From NCBI RefSeq assembly GCF_025398155.2, contig NZ_CP104562.2, positions 4,526,001 through 4,590,000 of the forward strand: 64,000 nucleotides of DNA, read 5' to 3'. Both the position numbers and the translations under genes were made by a program. Below, piece by piece: positions 26,250 through 34,235 of the stretch (the first letter of the stretch is position 1; each line of letters opens with the position of its first letter). This DNA comes from Roseateles amylovorans. GTDB taxonomy: Bacteria > Pseudomonadota > Gammaproteobacteria > Burkholderiales > Burkholderiaceae_C. The notes under the pieces are model-generated. The model did not search any database, was not told where the DNA came from, and saw only the letters and a list, made by a program, of their open reading frames with translations.

Positions 26250-27394
26250 GTGCGGGTGGGTGTCGGAGGGGGGGGTGGGTTGGCTGCGGCGCCTCGCTGA
26301 ACCACGACGGGGGCACGCACCATGCGGAGATGAACTCGGGTCCGGTCCTGGACCTCGCCGGCGAGTTGGCCGCAGGCGGCATCGATGTCGTCACCACGGG
26401 TCTTGCGCACCGTGGTGATCAGGCCCGCCTGGATCAGCAGGTCGGCAAACGCCTTCACCCGCTCGTTCGAGCTTCGCTTCAGGCCCGAGGCCGGGAACGG
26501 ATTGAACGGGATCAGGTTGATCTTGCAGGGCACCTTGCCCTTGACCAGCGCAATCAGCTCGCGGGCCTGCTCCGGGGAGTCGTTGACCTGGTCGAGCATG
26601 CAGTACTCGAAGGTGATGAAGTCCCGGGGGGCGCGTTCCAGATACCGGTTGCAGCTGTCCAGCAGCTCGGCGATCGGGTATTTGCGGTTGAGCGGCACCA
26701 GTTGGTCGCGCAACGGATCGGTGGGCGCATGCAGCGACACCGCCAGCGCCACCGGCACGTCATCACGCAGCCGGTCGATCATCGGGACCACACCGGAGGT
26801 CGACACCGTCACCCGCCGGCGCGACAGGCCGTAGCCGTGGTCATCCAGCATGACGCGCAGTGCCGGCACCAAGGCGCCGTAGTTCTGCAGCGGCTCACCC
26901 ATGCCCATCATCACGACGTTCGAGATGATGCGCGCGTCGGTCTTGTGGCGCAGGCGCAGGCTGTGCTCGGCATACCAGAGCTGGGCCAGGATTTCCCAGG
27001 TCTCGAGGTTGCGGCTGAAGCCTTGATGGCCGGTGGAGCAGAAGCGGCATCCCACGGCGCAACCGGCCTGGCTGGAAATGCACAGCGTGGCGCGGTCGTC
27101 TTCGGGGATGTAGACCGCCTCGACCGCATTGCCCTGGCCGACATCGAACAACCACTTGATCGTTCCGTCGGCGGAGATGTGTTCGGAAATCACCGGCAAA
27201 GCGGCGATGTGGGCGCGTCCAGCCAGCTTGTCGCGCAGCGACTTGGCCAGATCGGACATCTGCGAGAAGTCCGACGCGCCCTTCTGATGGATCCAGCGAA
27301 ACAGCTGGGTTGCGCGAAAGCGCTTCTCCCCCAGCTGCTCGCAGTACGCGGCAAGGCCTTGCAGATCGAATCCGAGCAGGTTGACCGCGTCCAT
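26246..27394 (-). CDS. rlmN: Dual-specificity 23S rRNA/tRNA adenine-C2 methyltransferase RlmN
   Basis: Radical-SAM methyltransferase of 382 aa that methylates A2503 of 23S rRNA and A37 of some tRNAs. The cluster motif CAVGCRFC and the preceding TLCISSQAGC are visible. The methyl-carrying cysteine is in TRGDDIDAACGQLAG near the C-terminus. MGMGEPLQNY and SLHAPTDPLRDQLVP are family motifs. The last ~20 residues (PPPPPTPTRT) are unconserved. It lies 56 bases after ndk. Confidence 0.97.
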   Translation of the reverse strand: MDAVNLLGFDLQGLAAYCEQLGEKRFRATQLFRWIHQKGASDFSQMSDLAKSLRDKLAGRAHIAALPVISEHISADGTIKWLFDVGQGNAVEAVYIPEDDRATLCISSQAGCAVGCRFCSTGHQGFSRNLETWEILAQLWYAEHSLRLRHKTDARIISNVVMMGMGEPLQNYGALVPALRVMLDDHGYGLSRRRVTVSTSGVVPMIDRLRDDVPVALAVSLHAPTDPLRDQLVPLNRKYPIAELLDSCNRYLERAPRDFITFEYCMLDQVNDSPEQARELIALVKGKVPCKINLIPFNPFPASGLKRSSNERVKAFADLLIQAGLITTVRKTRGDDIDAACGQLAGEVQDRTRVHLRMVRAPVVVQRGAAANPPPPPTPTRT

Positions 27395-27450
27395 CGTCGT
27401 GACCTCTTTCCCTAAGGCCTCATGGCCCAGAGTCCAGAGGCAATTGCCGC

Positions 27451-27876
27451 TCAGCGGCTGTAGACGTTCATGCCGGGGAAGAAGAACGCCACTTCATTGG
27501 CGGCGGTTTCCGGGGCGTCAGAGCCGTGAACGGCGTTGGCATCGATGCTGTCAGCGAAGTCAGCGCGGATGGTGCCCTTTTCGGCCTTCTTCGGGTCGGT
27601 GGCGCCCATCAGGTCACGGTGCTTCAGGATGGCGTTCTCGCCTTCCAGCACCGAGATCACCACCGGACCGGAGATCATGAAGGTCACCAGGTCGTTGAAG
27701 AACGGGCGAGCCTTGTGCACGGCGTAGAACGCTTCGGCTTCGCCGCGCGACAGGTGCGCCATCTTGGCGGCGATGATCTTCAGGCCAGCGCCTTCAAAGC
27801 GCGAGTAGATCTGGCCGATGACGTTCTTGGCCACGGCATCGGGCTTGATGATGGAGAGGGTGCGTTCGATGGCCAT
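27451..27876 (-). CDS. ndk: Nucleoside diphosphate kinase
   Basis: Small kinase of 141 aa that balances nucleoside triphosphates by a ping-pong mechanism through a phosphohistidine. It begins MAIERTLSIIKPDAV; the active-site histidine is in NAVHGSDAPETA, and RDLMGATDPKKA is conserved. A longer in-frame ATG is ignored because the family starts at MAIERT. First gene of the rlmN-pilF-rodZ run, with 229 bases separating it from rluB. Confidence 0.98.
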   Translation of the reverse strand: MAIERTLSIIKPDAVAKNVIGQIYSRFEGAGLKIIAAKMAHLSRGEAEAFYAVHKARPFFNDLVTFMISGPVVISVLEGENAILKHRDLMGATDPKKAEKGTIRADFADSIDANAVHGSDAPETAANEVAFFFPGMNVYSR

Positions 27877-28105
27877 CTGTTTTTCCTTGAAAATCTGGGG
27901 CTTGGCAAAGCCGCGCATTGTAATGCGTGAAGTCAAGCCCCCGGTGACAACTGGATGTCGAAGAGGGGCATCCGGCGCGAATCAGGCGCCACAGACGTGG
28001 GCACCGGCCCGGCCGGAACTTACTGGGACGCCTCCCGAGAGGCGCCGGACCCATGGACTGAACGGTTGAACCGATCAGTCACCACGGACTGAACAGGGTC
28101 AGCGC

Positions 28106-30271
28106 TCAGCGGCGCCCGCGGCCACCGCCGCCATTGCCACCACCGCCACCACCGCCACCACCACGGCGACCGCCGCGGTTGCCCCGGTTGATGAACGCAT
28201 CGGCGCCAATGTAACCAATGGATGTCTTCATCGGATCGGGCTGGCGCTCGCCGCCCGGACCACGACCCCGGTCGCCGCCCGGGTTGCCATGGCTGGGATC
28301 GCTCCCGCCCCGACCGAAGCCCTGCGGAATGCCGCGCTTGCCGCTGGTGGCAAAACGGCGGTCGAAGGTCTGCTCCAACGGATTGACGTGGCGCGGGATG
28401 AAGTCGTCATCATCCTCTTCTCGGCGACGCGGACGCTGCTCCTGTTGCTGCTGGCGCTCAGGCTGCTGGCGCTCCTGCGGCGGACGCTGCTGATGCTGCG
28501 GCGGCTGAGCACGCTGCTCGCTGCGCGGCGCCTCGGGACGGCTCGGACGCGGCCCCCCGTTGCCGCCACTGCGACGGCGCTTGCCGCCGCGGTCGTTGCG
28601 ATCACCCCGGTCAGCCCGGTCACCGCCACGATCACCCCGGTCGGCGCGATCACCACGCTCCTGAGGCACGTTGCCGGCCAGTTGGCGGATGACGCGCACG
28701 TCCCCGTCACCCAGCTCCACATACACACCGCGCTTCAGGCCACGCGGCAGCACGACCGTGCCATAGCGAATCCGGATCAGCCGGCTCACGGCCAGTCCGA
28801 CGGTTTCGAACAGCTTGCGCACTTCGCGGTTGCGACCTTCGGTGATGACCACGCGATACCAGCGGTTCGCGCCTTCACCGCCGCCGTCGACGATGCTCTT
28901 GAACATCGCCTGCTGGCCGTCGACATCCACGCCGGTCAACAGGGTGCTCTTCTGCTCCGGGCTCAACGAACCCAGCACACGCACCGCATATTCACGCTCG
29001 ACGCCGAAACGCGGGTGCATCAGCAGATTGGCCAGCTCACCGGAATTAGTGAACAGCAGCAGGCCTTCGGTATTGAGGTCCAGCCGGCCGACCGACTGCC
29101 ATTTGCCCTGAGGCAGCCGTGGCAGGTTGCGGAAGACGGTGGGACGGCCCTCGGGATCGTTGAAGGTCACGACTTCGCCGACGGGCTTGTGATAGGCCAG
29201 GATGCGCGGCGCGATCGGGGCAATGCGCACCTTGATCGGCTTGCCGGCCACCGCGATCCGATCCCCGTAGGAGATGCGCTGACCGACGTGCGCGACTTCG
29301 TTGTTCACCGTGATCTGACCCTTGGCGATCATGTCCTCGATGTCGCGACGAGAGCCCACGCCGGCCTGGGCCAGCACCTTCTGCAGCTTCGGCGCATCAG
29401 GCTCGGGGGCCAGCACGCGCTTGCCCGGACCATCGACACCTGCGTCGGCATCGCCTTCGGCAGTCTCGACGGCCTCGCCAACATCGTCGAGGTCGAGATC
29501 AAGCTCAGCGTCCTCGCCCGCAACCGCATCGTCTTCATCGAATGCGCCGGACAGCAGGTCGTCGAAGCGTTCCTGGGCCTGGGCTTGCAGTTCTGCGGCA
29601 TTGGCCTTGGGCGCTGCGCCGGCGGCTTGACCGTCTTGCGCCGCTGCCGCACCACCCTGTCCGCCCTGAGGGCCTTGAGCACCTTGGCCAGCGCCCTGGG
29701 CCGCATCGCGCGCCTCGCGGGGCTCACGGCCATCGCGTCCGCGACGGCGGCGATTGCGCCCCGAGCGGCCATCGGATTCCTCGGCGCCCGCGTCGGTCGA
29801 TGCCTCGCCGGCATCACCCGCCGCCGGAGACTGCACCGCCTCCGCCACGGCGGACACCGGCGCTGGCGCAGCATCAATCGTCGCGGCGGCCGAAGCCGTC
29901 ACCGCCGATTCCACCGCATCGGCAGCCGGGTCGGCATCAGCCACCTTGGCGCGGGTGCGACGCTTGGGCTTGGCAGGCGCTTCGCTGTCGCCTGCCGTCT
30001 CCGCGGGAGCCGCCGCCACTGCAGCGGGCGCGGCGTCAGCCGCCTCAGTGATCTCGGCCTGGGCAGCCGCCGGCTTACGGCGGGTGCGAGGCTTGGGTGG
30101 CGCTTCAGCCGCAGCCTCGGTCGCCGCCTCAGGTGCCGGGGCCGCCACCGCTTCCGCGCTCGCAGCGGCCGTCTTGCGGGCTCGCTTCGGACGGGCGGGC
30201 GCCTCGGTCGTCGCGTCGGGCGTGGCCGTCGGCGTGTCGGGCTTGGAATCGTCGATGTCGTTGGAATTCAT
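28106..30271 (-). CDS. rluB: 23S rRNA pseudouridine synthase RluB with long disordered ends
   Basis: Pseudouridine synthase of 721 aa, more than twice the length of the E. coli enzyme. The core (about residues 298-520) has an S4 RNA-binding domain (LQKVLAQAGVGSRRDIEDMI) and a catalytic domain with the aspartate in GRLDLNTEGLLLFTNSGEL. The first ~295 residues are Ala/Pro/Glu-rich with basic PKRARK and RRRRGRDG patches; the last ~200 are Arg/Gly/Asp/Gln-rich and end in glycine runs and RGRR. Such tails may bind RNA. Co-directional with scpB (42 bases). Confidence 0.92.
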   Translation of the reverse strand: MNSNDIDDSKPDTPTATPDATTEAPARPKRARKTAAASAEAVAAPAPEAATEAAAEAPPKPRTRRKPAAAQAEITEAADAAPAAVAAAPAETAGDSEAPAKPKRRTRAKVADADPAADAVESAVTASAAATIDAAPAPVSAVAEAVQSPAAGDAGEASTDAGAEESDGRSGRNRRRRGRDGREPREARDAAQGAGQGAQGPQGGQGGAAAAQDGQAAGAAPKANAAELQAQAQERFDDLLSGAFDEDDAVAGEDAELDLDLDDVGEAVETAEGDADAGVDGPGKRVLAPEPDAPKLQKVLAQAGVGSRRDIEDMIAKGQITVNNEVAHVGQRISYGDRIAVAGKPIKVRIAPIAPRILAYHKPVGEVVTFNDPEGRPTVFRNLPRLPQGKWQSVGRLDLNTEGLLLFTNSGELANLLMHPRFGVEREYAVRVLGSLSPEQKSTLLTGVDVDGQQAMFKSIVDGGGEGANRWYRVVITEGRNREVRKLFETVGLAVSRLIRIRYGTVVLPRGLKRGVYVELGDGDVRVIRQLAGNVPQERGDRADRGDRGGDRADRGDRNDRGGKRRRSGGNGGPRPSRPEAPRSEQRAQPPQHQQRPPQERQQPERQQQQEQRPRRREEDDDDFIPRHVNPLEQTFDRRFATSGKRGIPQGFGRGGSDPSHGNPGGDRGRGPGGERQPDPMKTSIGYIGADAFINRGNRGGRRGGGGGGGGGNGGGGRGRR

Positions 30272-30313
30272 GTGTCGGCTTGCACCTTGTCAGCGGTGGA
30301 CACGGCTCCCCGT

Positions 30314-31561
30314 TCAGGGAGCGCTTTGGGGAGACTCGGGGTTGACGACCCCGACCTGTTGTTCATTGGTCGATGCGCTGTCCGCGCCCGACCTCGGTTT
30401 TTCAATTGCTTGCGGTTCGACGTCGACCTGCGCCGACGTCTCGGCCTGAGTGGGGATTTCCTCCCCAGTGGACAACTCCGCCGTCGCGTTCCCCGCGTCG
30501 ACCAAGGCATCCCCGCGCGACTCATCCACGGGCAGTTCATCGGCGTGCGCCAAGGCTTCCACGCCCTCGTCGCCGCCGCCCACCTGAAGGACAGCTGCAA
30601 CGCCATTCGACCCCTCGTGCTCGCTCGGCAGCGCCGGCACGTCGTCTTTCAACTCGGTGGTCTCCGACTCCGGCACAGGAGATGCCTGCCCTGCGGCTGT
30701 CAGCTCGCCATCCATCGCCGGGACCTCCGGTGCCGCGACGTCCGCCGAAGCACCAGCACCAACACCAGCACCAGCATCAGGCTCAGCAGCCGCCTTCGCC
30801 GCATCAACCACGTCCGCCGCACCCGCCGCATTCACCACATTCGCTTCAGCACCCGGCGCGCCGGAGGGGACCACCTCGCCGGATGCCGCCACAGCACCAT
30901 CACCACCGACCGGCGTCTCGCTGGCCTCAGGCGCACCACCGAAGGGCACACCGTCGGTCACGATGTCCTCGGCTTCACGAATCTCCGCTGGCAGTTCCTC
31001 CAGCAGGGAGCCCTGCAGCGCGCCGGCGATCGGCGTGGGGTCGCCCCCTTGAATCAGCGCCGGCAACTGCTCGAGACTCGACAGCCCCAGGTCATCCAGG
31101 AACTGCCGCGTCGTCGCATACAGCGCCGGACGCCCGGGCGCTTCCCTGTGACCGATCACCTCGATCCAGTTCCGGTCCTCCAGCTGCTTGATGATCGGTG
31201 TTGCGACCACCACGCCGCGGATGTCCTCGATATCGCCGCGCGTCACCGGCTGACGGTAGGCAATGATGGCCAGCGTCTCCAGCACCGCCCGGGAATAGCG
31301 AGGCGGTTTTTCCGGATTCAGCCGGTCCAGATGTTCGCGCAGTTCCGGACGACTCTGGAAGCGCCAGCCCGAGGCCAGCGCCACCAATTCAACACCCCGC
31401 CCCTCCCAATCGCGCAAGAGCTCGTCCAGCAGCGAACGAACGCTGTCGGCATTGAGCTCGTCGGCGAAGAGCGAGCGCATGTCGCGCAGGGTCAGCGGCC
31501 CCTGTGCGCATAACAGGGCAGTCTCCAGAACACGCTTGGCCTCCTGCGTGTTCATCGGCAT
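30314..31561 (-). CDS. scpB: Segregation and condensation protein ScpB with long acidic tail
   Basis: Subunit of the SMC-ScpAB condensin that organises the chromosome. Winged-helix ScpB domain in the first ~180 residues: ETALLCAQGPLTLRDMR, SRAVLETLAIIAYRQPVTR, EDIRGVVVATPIIKQLEDR and GRPALYATTRQFLDDLGL. A tail of about 220 residues rich in Ala, Glu, Pro, Gly and Asp follows and is predicted disordered; it roughly doubles the family length (415 aa). ATG at 31561, or two codons later. scpA is not in the window. Confidence 0.92.
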   Translation of the reverse strand: MPMNTQEAKRVLETALLCAQGPLTLRDMRSLFADELNADSVRSLLDELLRDWEGRGVELVALASGWRFQSRPELREHLDRLNPEKPPRYSRAVLETLAIIAYRQPVTRGDIEDIRGVVVATPIIKQLEDRNWIEVIGHREAPGRPALYATTRQFLDDLGLSSLEQLPALIQGGDPTPIAGALQGSLLEELPAEIREAEDIVTDGVPFGGAPEASETPVGGDGAVAASGEVVPSGAPGAEANVVNAAGAADVVDAAKAAAEPDAGAGVGAGASADVAAPEVPAMDGELTAAGQASPVPESETTELKDDVPALPSEHEGSNGVAAVLQVGGGDEGVEALAHADELPVDESRGDALVDAGNATAELSTGEEIPTQAETSAQVDVEPQAIEKPRSGADSASTNEQQVGVVNPESPQSAP

Positions 31562-31851
31562 CAGCTCAAGAGACCGGCATCAAGGCCGGTCCGGTCCGTG
31601 TAGTTCGCCATCTTGGGCGTCGGCAAGGGCAACAGCCGTGCCGAACCAGTTCGATCTGCTTGTGCTTGGGATCTCTCGCCTCCGTCGTGCGCCGCGACGA
31701 AGCGGCGGGGAACGACAGGAGGGCGGAACGGGGCGAGGCGGTCAACGACCGGGACCCTCGCCGCTGGCGCTGCGCGCGGTCTCAACTGCTGGGCCCGCTG
31801 CGGTCTGGCGCAAAACTGGTTCGCATTGTAGCCCCAGCGGCGGACACCACC

Positions 31852-32931
31852 TCAAAATCGCGGATCGGGCAAACCCGCGAGCTGCCAAGCCGCCGCCAGA
31901 TCATCCGGCAGCGGCGCCGAAAACGCCAGCGCCTGCGCCGTGATGGGATGCGCAAAACTCAGTCGCGCGGCATGCAGGGCCTGGCGCGCCAGTCCCAACG
32001 CCTGGGCGCCACCATAAAGCGGATCCGACACCAACGCATGCCCCTTGTGGCTGAGATGCACCCGGATCTGGTGGGTGCGTCCACTGTGCAACACGCAGTG
32101 CAAGGCCGAGACGGTACGCCGCAGTTCGCGCGCATCGGACCACTCCCCTTCGGCCAGCCGGAACACATCGGTGCGCGCCGGCTTGCCGCTGCCGACAACC
32201 GCCATGCGGGTGCGCGACTGCGGATCGCGGCCGATCGGCGCGTCCACCGTCCACGCCTCCGGCGTACGGCCGTGCGCCAATGCCAGGTACTCCCGGTGGA
32301 CCTCGCGGGCCGCGATCATCCGCACCAGGGCCGTCACGGCGGGCAGACTCTTGCCAACGACCATCAGGCCGGAGGTGTCCTTGTCCAGACGATGCACGAT
32401 GCCGCCCCGCGGCAGCGTGGCCGCGCCAGCGTGATGGGCCAGCAGCCCGTTCATCAGCGTGCCGGACCAGTTCCCCGCGGCTGGATGCACCACCAGTCCG
32501 GCGGGCTTGTGGACCACCAGCAGATGCTCGTCCTCGAAGACGATGTCCAGCGGCATCGACTCGGCGCGGAAGGCCAAGGCCTCCTCGGTCGGCACCAGAT
32601 CGAGCTGCAGGCGCTGGCCCAGCCGCACCTTGCGTGACGCCTGCGTGGCCAATTGGCCACCCAGCCGCACGCAGCCGCGGTCGATCAACCCTTGCAGGTG
32701 ATTGCGGGAGAATTCCGGCGCCAGTTGCACCAGCCATTTATCCAACCGAAGGCCCTGCTCGGACACACCGGCTTCCGCCTCGCGCCGTTCGGGCACTTCC
32801 GCGCCGACATCCTGCGCATCGTCAGCCCCTTCCGGGCCATCGTCCGCAGGCGGCACTGAGGGTTCTCCCGGGGCCGCATCCGCACGGTAAAGCTCGCCCG
32901 AGGGCGGCAGGGTCGAGCCGACCTGAACCAT
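31852..32931 (-). CDS. rluD: 23S rRNA pseudouridine synthase RluD family
   Basis: Pseudouridine synthase of 359 aa, most like RluD (positions 1911/1915/1917 of 23S rRNA in E. coli). After an acidic extension of about 60 residues come an S4 domain (LRLDKWLVQLAPEFSRNHLQ), the catalytic motif GIVHRLDKDTSGLMVVGK and HQIRVHLSHKGHALVSD. The gene is divergent from bamD, the conserved arrangement in Beta- and Gammaproteobacteria, which favours RluD over RluC. A perfect -10 box for bamD overlaps its start codon. Confidence 0.93.
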   Translation of the reverse strand: MVQVGSTLPPSGELYRADAAPGEPSVPPADDGPEGADDAQDVGAEVPERREAEAGVSEQGLRLDKWLVQLAPEFSRNHLQGLIDRGCVRLGGQLATQASRKVRLGQRLQLDLVPTEEALAFRAESMPLDIVFEDEHLLVVHKPAGLVVHPAAGNWSGTLMNGLLAHHAGAATLPRGGIVHRLDKDTSGLMVVGKSLPAVTALVRMIAAREVHREYLALAHGRTPEAWTVDAPIGRDPQSRTRMAVVGSGKPARTDVFRLAEGEWSDARELRRTVSALHCVLHSGRTHQIRVHLSHKGHALVSDPLYGGAQALGLARQALHAARLSFAHPITAQALAFSAPLPDDLAAAWQLAGLPDPRF

Positions 32932-32936
32932 ATAAT
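32931..32936 (+). promoter_or_regulatory. Candidate -10 box for bamD
   Basis: Exact TATAAT 50 bases upstream of the bamD ATG, overlapping the divergent rluD start codon by one base. No good -35 hexamer is seen at 16-18 bases, so an activator or a weak -35 is implied. Confidence 0.4.
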
Positions 32937-32986
32937 CAACGCTCCAATTTCAGCAGAGGGCGGCAGTTCTGCCAGCCCGTGGGACC

Positions 32987-33856
32987 ATGATCGAGACTTG
33001 GGCGTTGCGCCGCACTTCGGCCGACAAGGCCACCGTTGGGGCCGGCCAGCCGCGCACCGCGTGGCAGTCGTTCGCACTGACCGCTGTGATGGCCACCGTG
33101 GTGGGATTGTCCGGCTGTTCTTCCACGCCTAAGGAAGACCCCAACTCGCAGGCCAACCTCGAGAAATTGTACGCAGAGGCCAAGGAGGACATGATCAGCG
33201 GCAGCTACGACCGCGCGATCAAGTCGCTCGAACGCATCGAAGGCCGTGCGGCGGGCACCACGCTGGGCCAGCAGGCGCAGCTGGATCTGGCCTGGGCCAA
33301 CTACAAGAGCGGCGAGCGCGTCCAGGCCGTGACGGTGCTGGACCGCTTCATCAAGCTCAATCCGTCCAGCCCCGCGCTGGACTATGCGCTCTACATGAAG
33401 GGCCTGGTCAACTTCAATGACGACCTGGGCCTGTTCGGCCGGATCGCGCGCCAGGACATCAGCGAACGCGACCAGCAGGCCGCTCGTGATTCGATGCAGG
33501 CCTTCAAGCAGCTGGTGGAGCAGTTCCCCGAGTCCAAGTACTCGGAGGACGGTCGCGTCCGGATCGACTACATCACCAACAGCCTGGCGGCCTACGAGGT
33601 CCACGTCGCGCGCTACTACTTCAATCGGGGCGCCTATCTGGCGGCCGCGAACCGCGCCCAGGCGGCGCTGCTGGAGTTCCAGAATGCACCGGCGCTGGAA
33701 GAAGGCCTGTTCATCATGGCCAAGAGCTACGACAAGCTGGGGCTCGAACAGCTGCGCAGTGACGCCGAGCGCGTACTGAAGGCCAGCTTCCCGGACAGCG
33801 CCTACCTCGCTGGCGGCCCGAAGGCCAAAGACAAGGCTTGGTGGCAGGTCTGGTGA
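32987..33856 (+). CDS. bamD: Outer-membrane assembly lipoprotein BamD
   Basis: Essential TPR lipoprotein of the BAM complex, 289 aa. The signal segment (about 27-43) ends in lipobox LSGC with Cys44, after an unusually long and basic n-region. TPR helices follow (KLYAEAKEDMISGSYDRAIKSLERI, TTLGQQAQLDLAWANYKSGE) with the BamD motifs PALDYALYMKGLVNF and YYFNRGAYLAAANRAQAALLEF. Length normal apart from the N-terminus. Divergent from rluD; a terminator lies 100 bases downstream. Confidence 0.96.
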   Translation: MIETWALRRTSADKATVGAGQPRTAWQSFALTAVMATVVGLSGCSSTPKEDPNSQANLEKLYAEAKEDMISGSYDRAIKSLERIEGRAAGTTLGQQAQLDLAWANYKSGERVQAVTVLDRFIKLNPSSPALDYALYMKGLVNFNDDLGLFGRIARQDISERDQQAARDSMQAFKQLVEQFPESKYSEDGRVRIDYITNSLAAYEVHVARYYFNRGAYLAAANRAQAALLEFQNAPALEEGLFIMAKSYDKLGLEQLRSDAERVLKASFPDSAYLAGGPKAKDKAWWQVW

Positions 33857-33958
33857 GATCGAGAAGCGCCGCGATCGAGCGATGAGCGTCGATGGCGGTC
33901 GGTGGCCGCCGTTGCCTCCGCCTGCGGAGAGTGGTCAACCCGTCATGGCGCCAAAAGC

Positions 33959-33983
33959 GAAAGCCCGCTCGAGCGGGCTTTTT
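33959..33983 (+). terminator. Intrinsic terminator after bamD
   Basis: Palindromic stem gcccgc/gcgggc with tcga loop followed by five T residues; preceded by A residues, so it could also act on the other strand. Confidence 0.8.
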
Positions 33984-34235
33984 CATGCGCGGTCGCCGAT
34001 ACGACGATGGCGATGAGGTCCTCGCCGATCGGCGCAATCGACGCAATCGACGCAACCGGCGCGCCCCTCAACGGCATCAGGCACGCATCCGACACGCAGC
34101 CACCCTGCCGTCATGATCCGGCCACCCATCACGTCGCCCACTCCATCCAGGCCCTTCCGCCCTGCTCGTACATGAATGCGCGGGCGCGAGCCACCGGAAG
34201 TCCGCCGCATGCCCCGCAGCGCCCACGCGGCGCGT
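33984..34235. other. Gene-free spacer with 9-bp repeats
   Basis: With the bamD 3' region this leaves about 380 bases without a gene. A 9-bp repeat (ggcgcaatc, gacgcaatc, gacgcaacc) sits at 34031-34057. No RNA gene or promoter is evident. Confidence 0.5.

Noticed and set aside
28289..31513. A 1074-codon plus-strand open frame across rluB and scpB
   Set aside because: It is the antisense of two recognised genes in GC-rich DNA with biased third positions; it contains no known domain and its amino-acid composition (His/Arg/Leu-rich) is typical of shadow frames.
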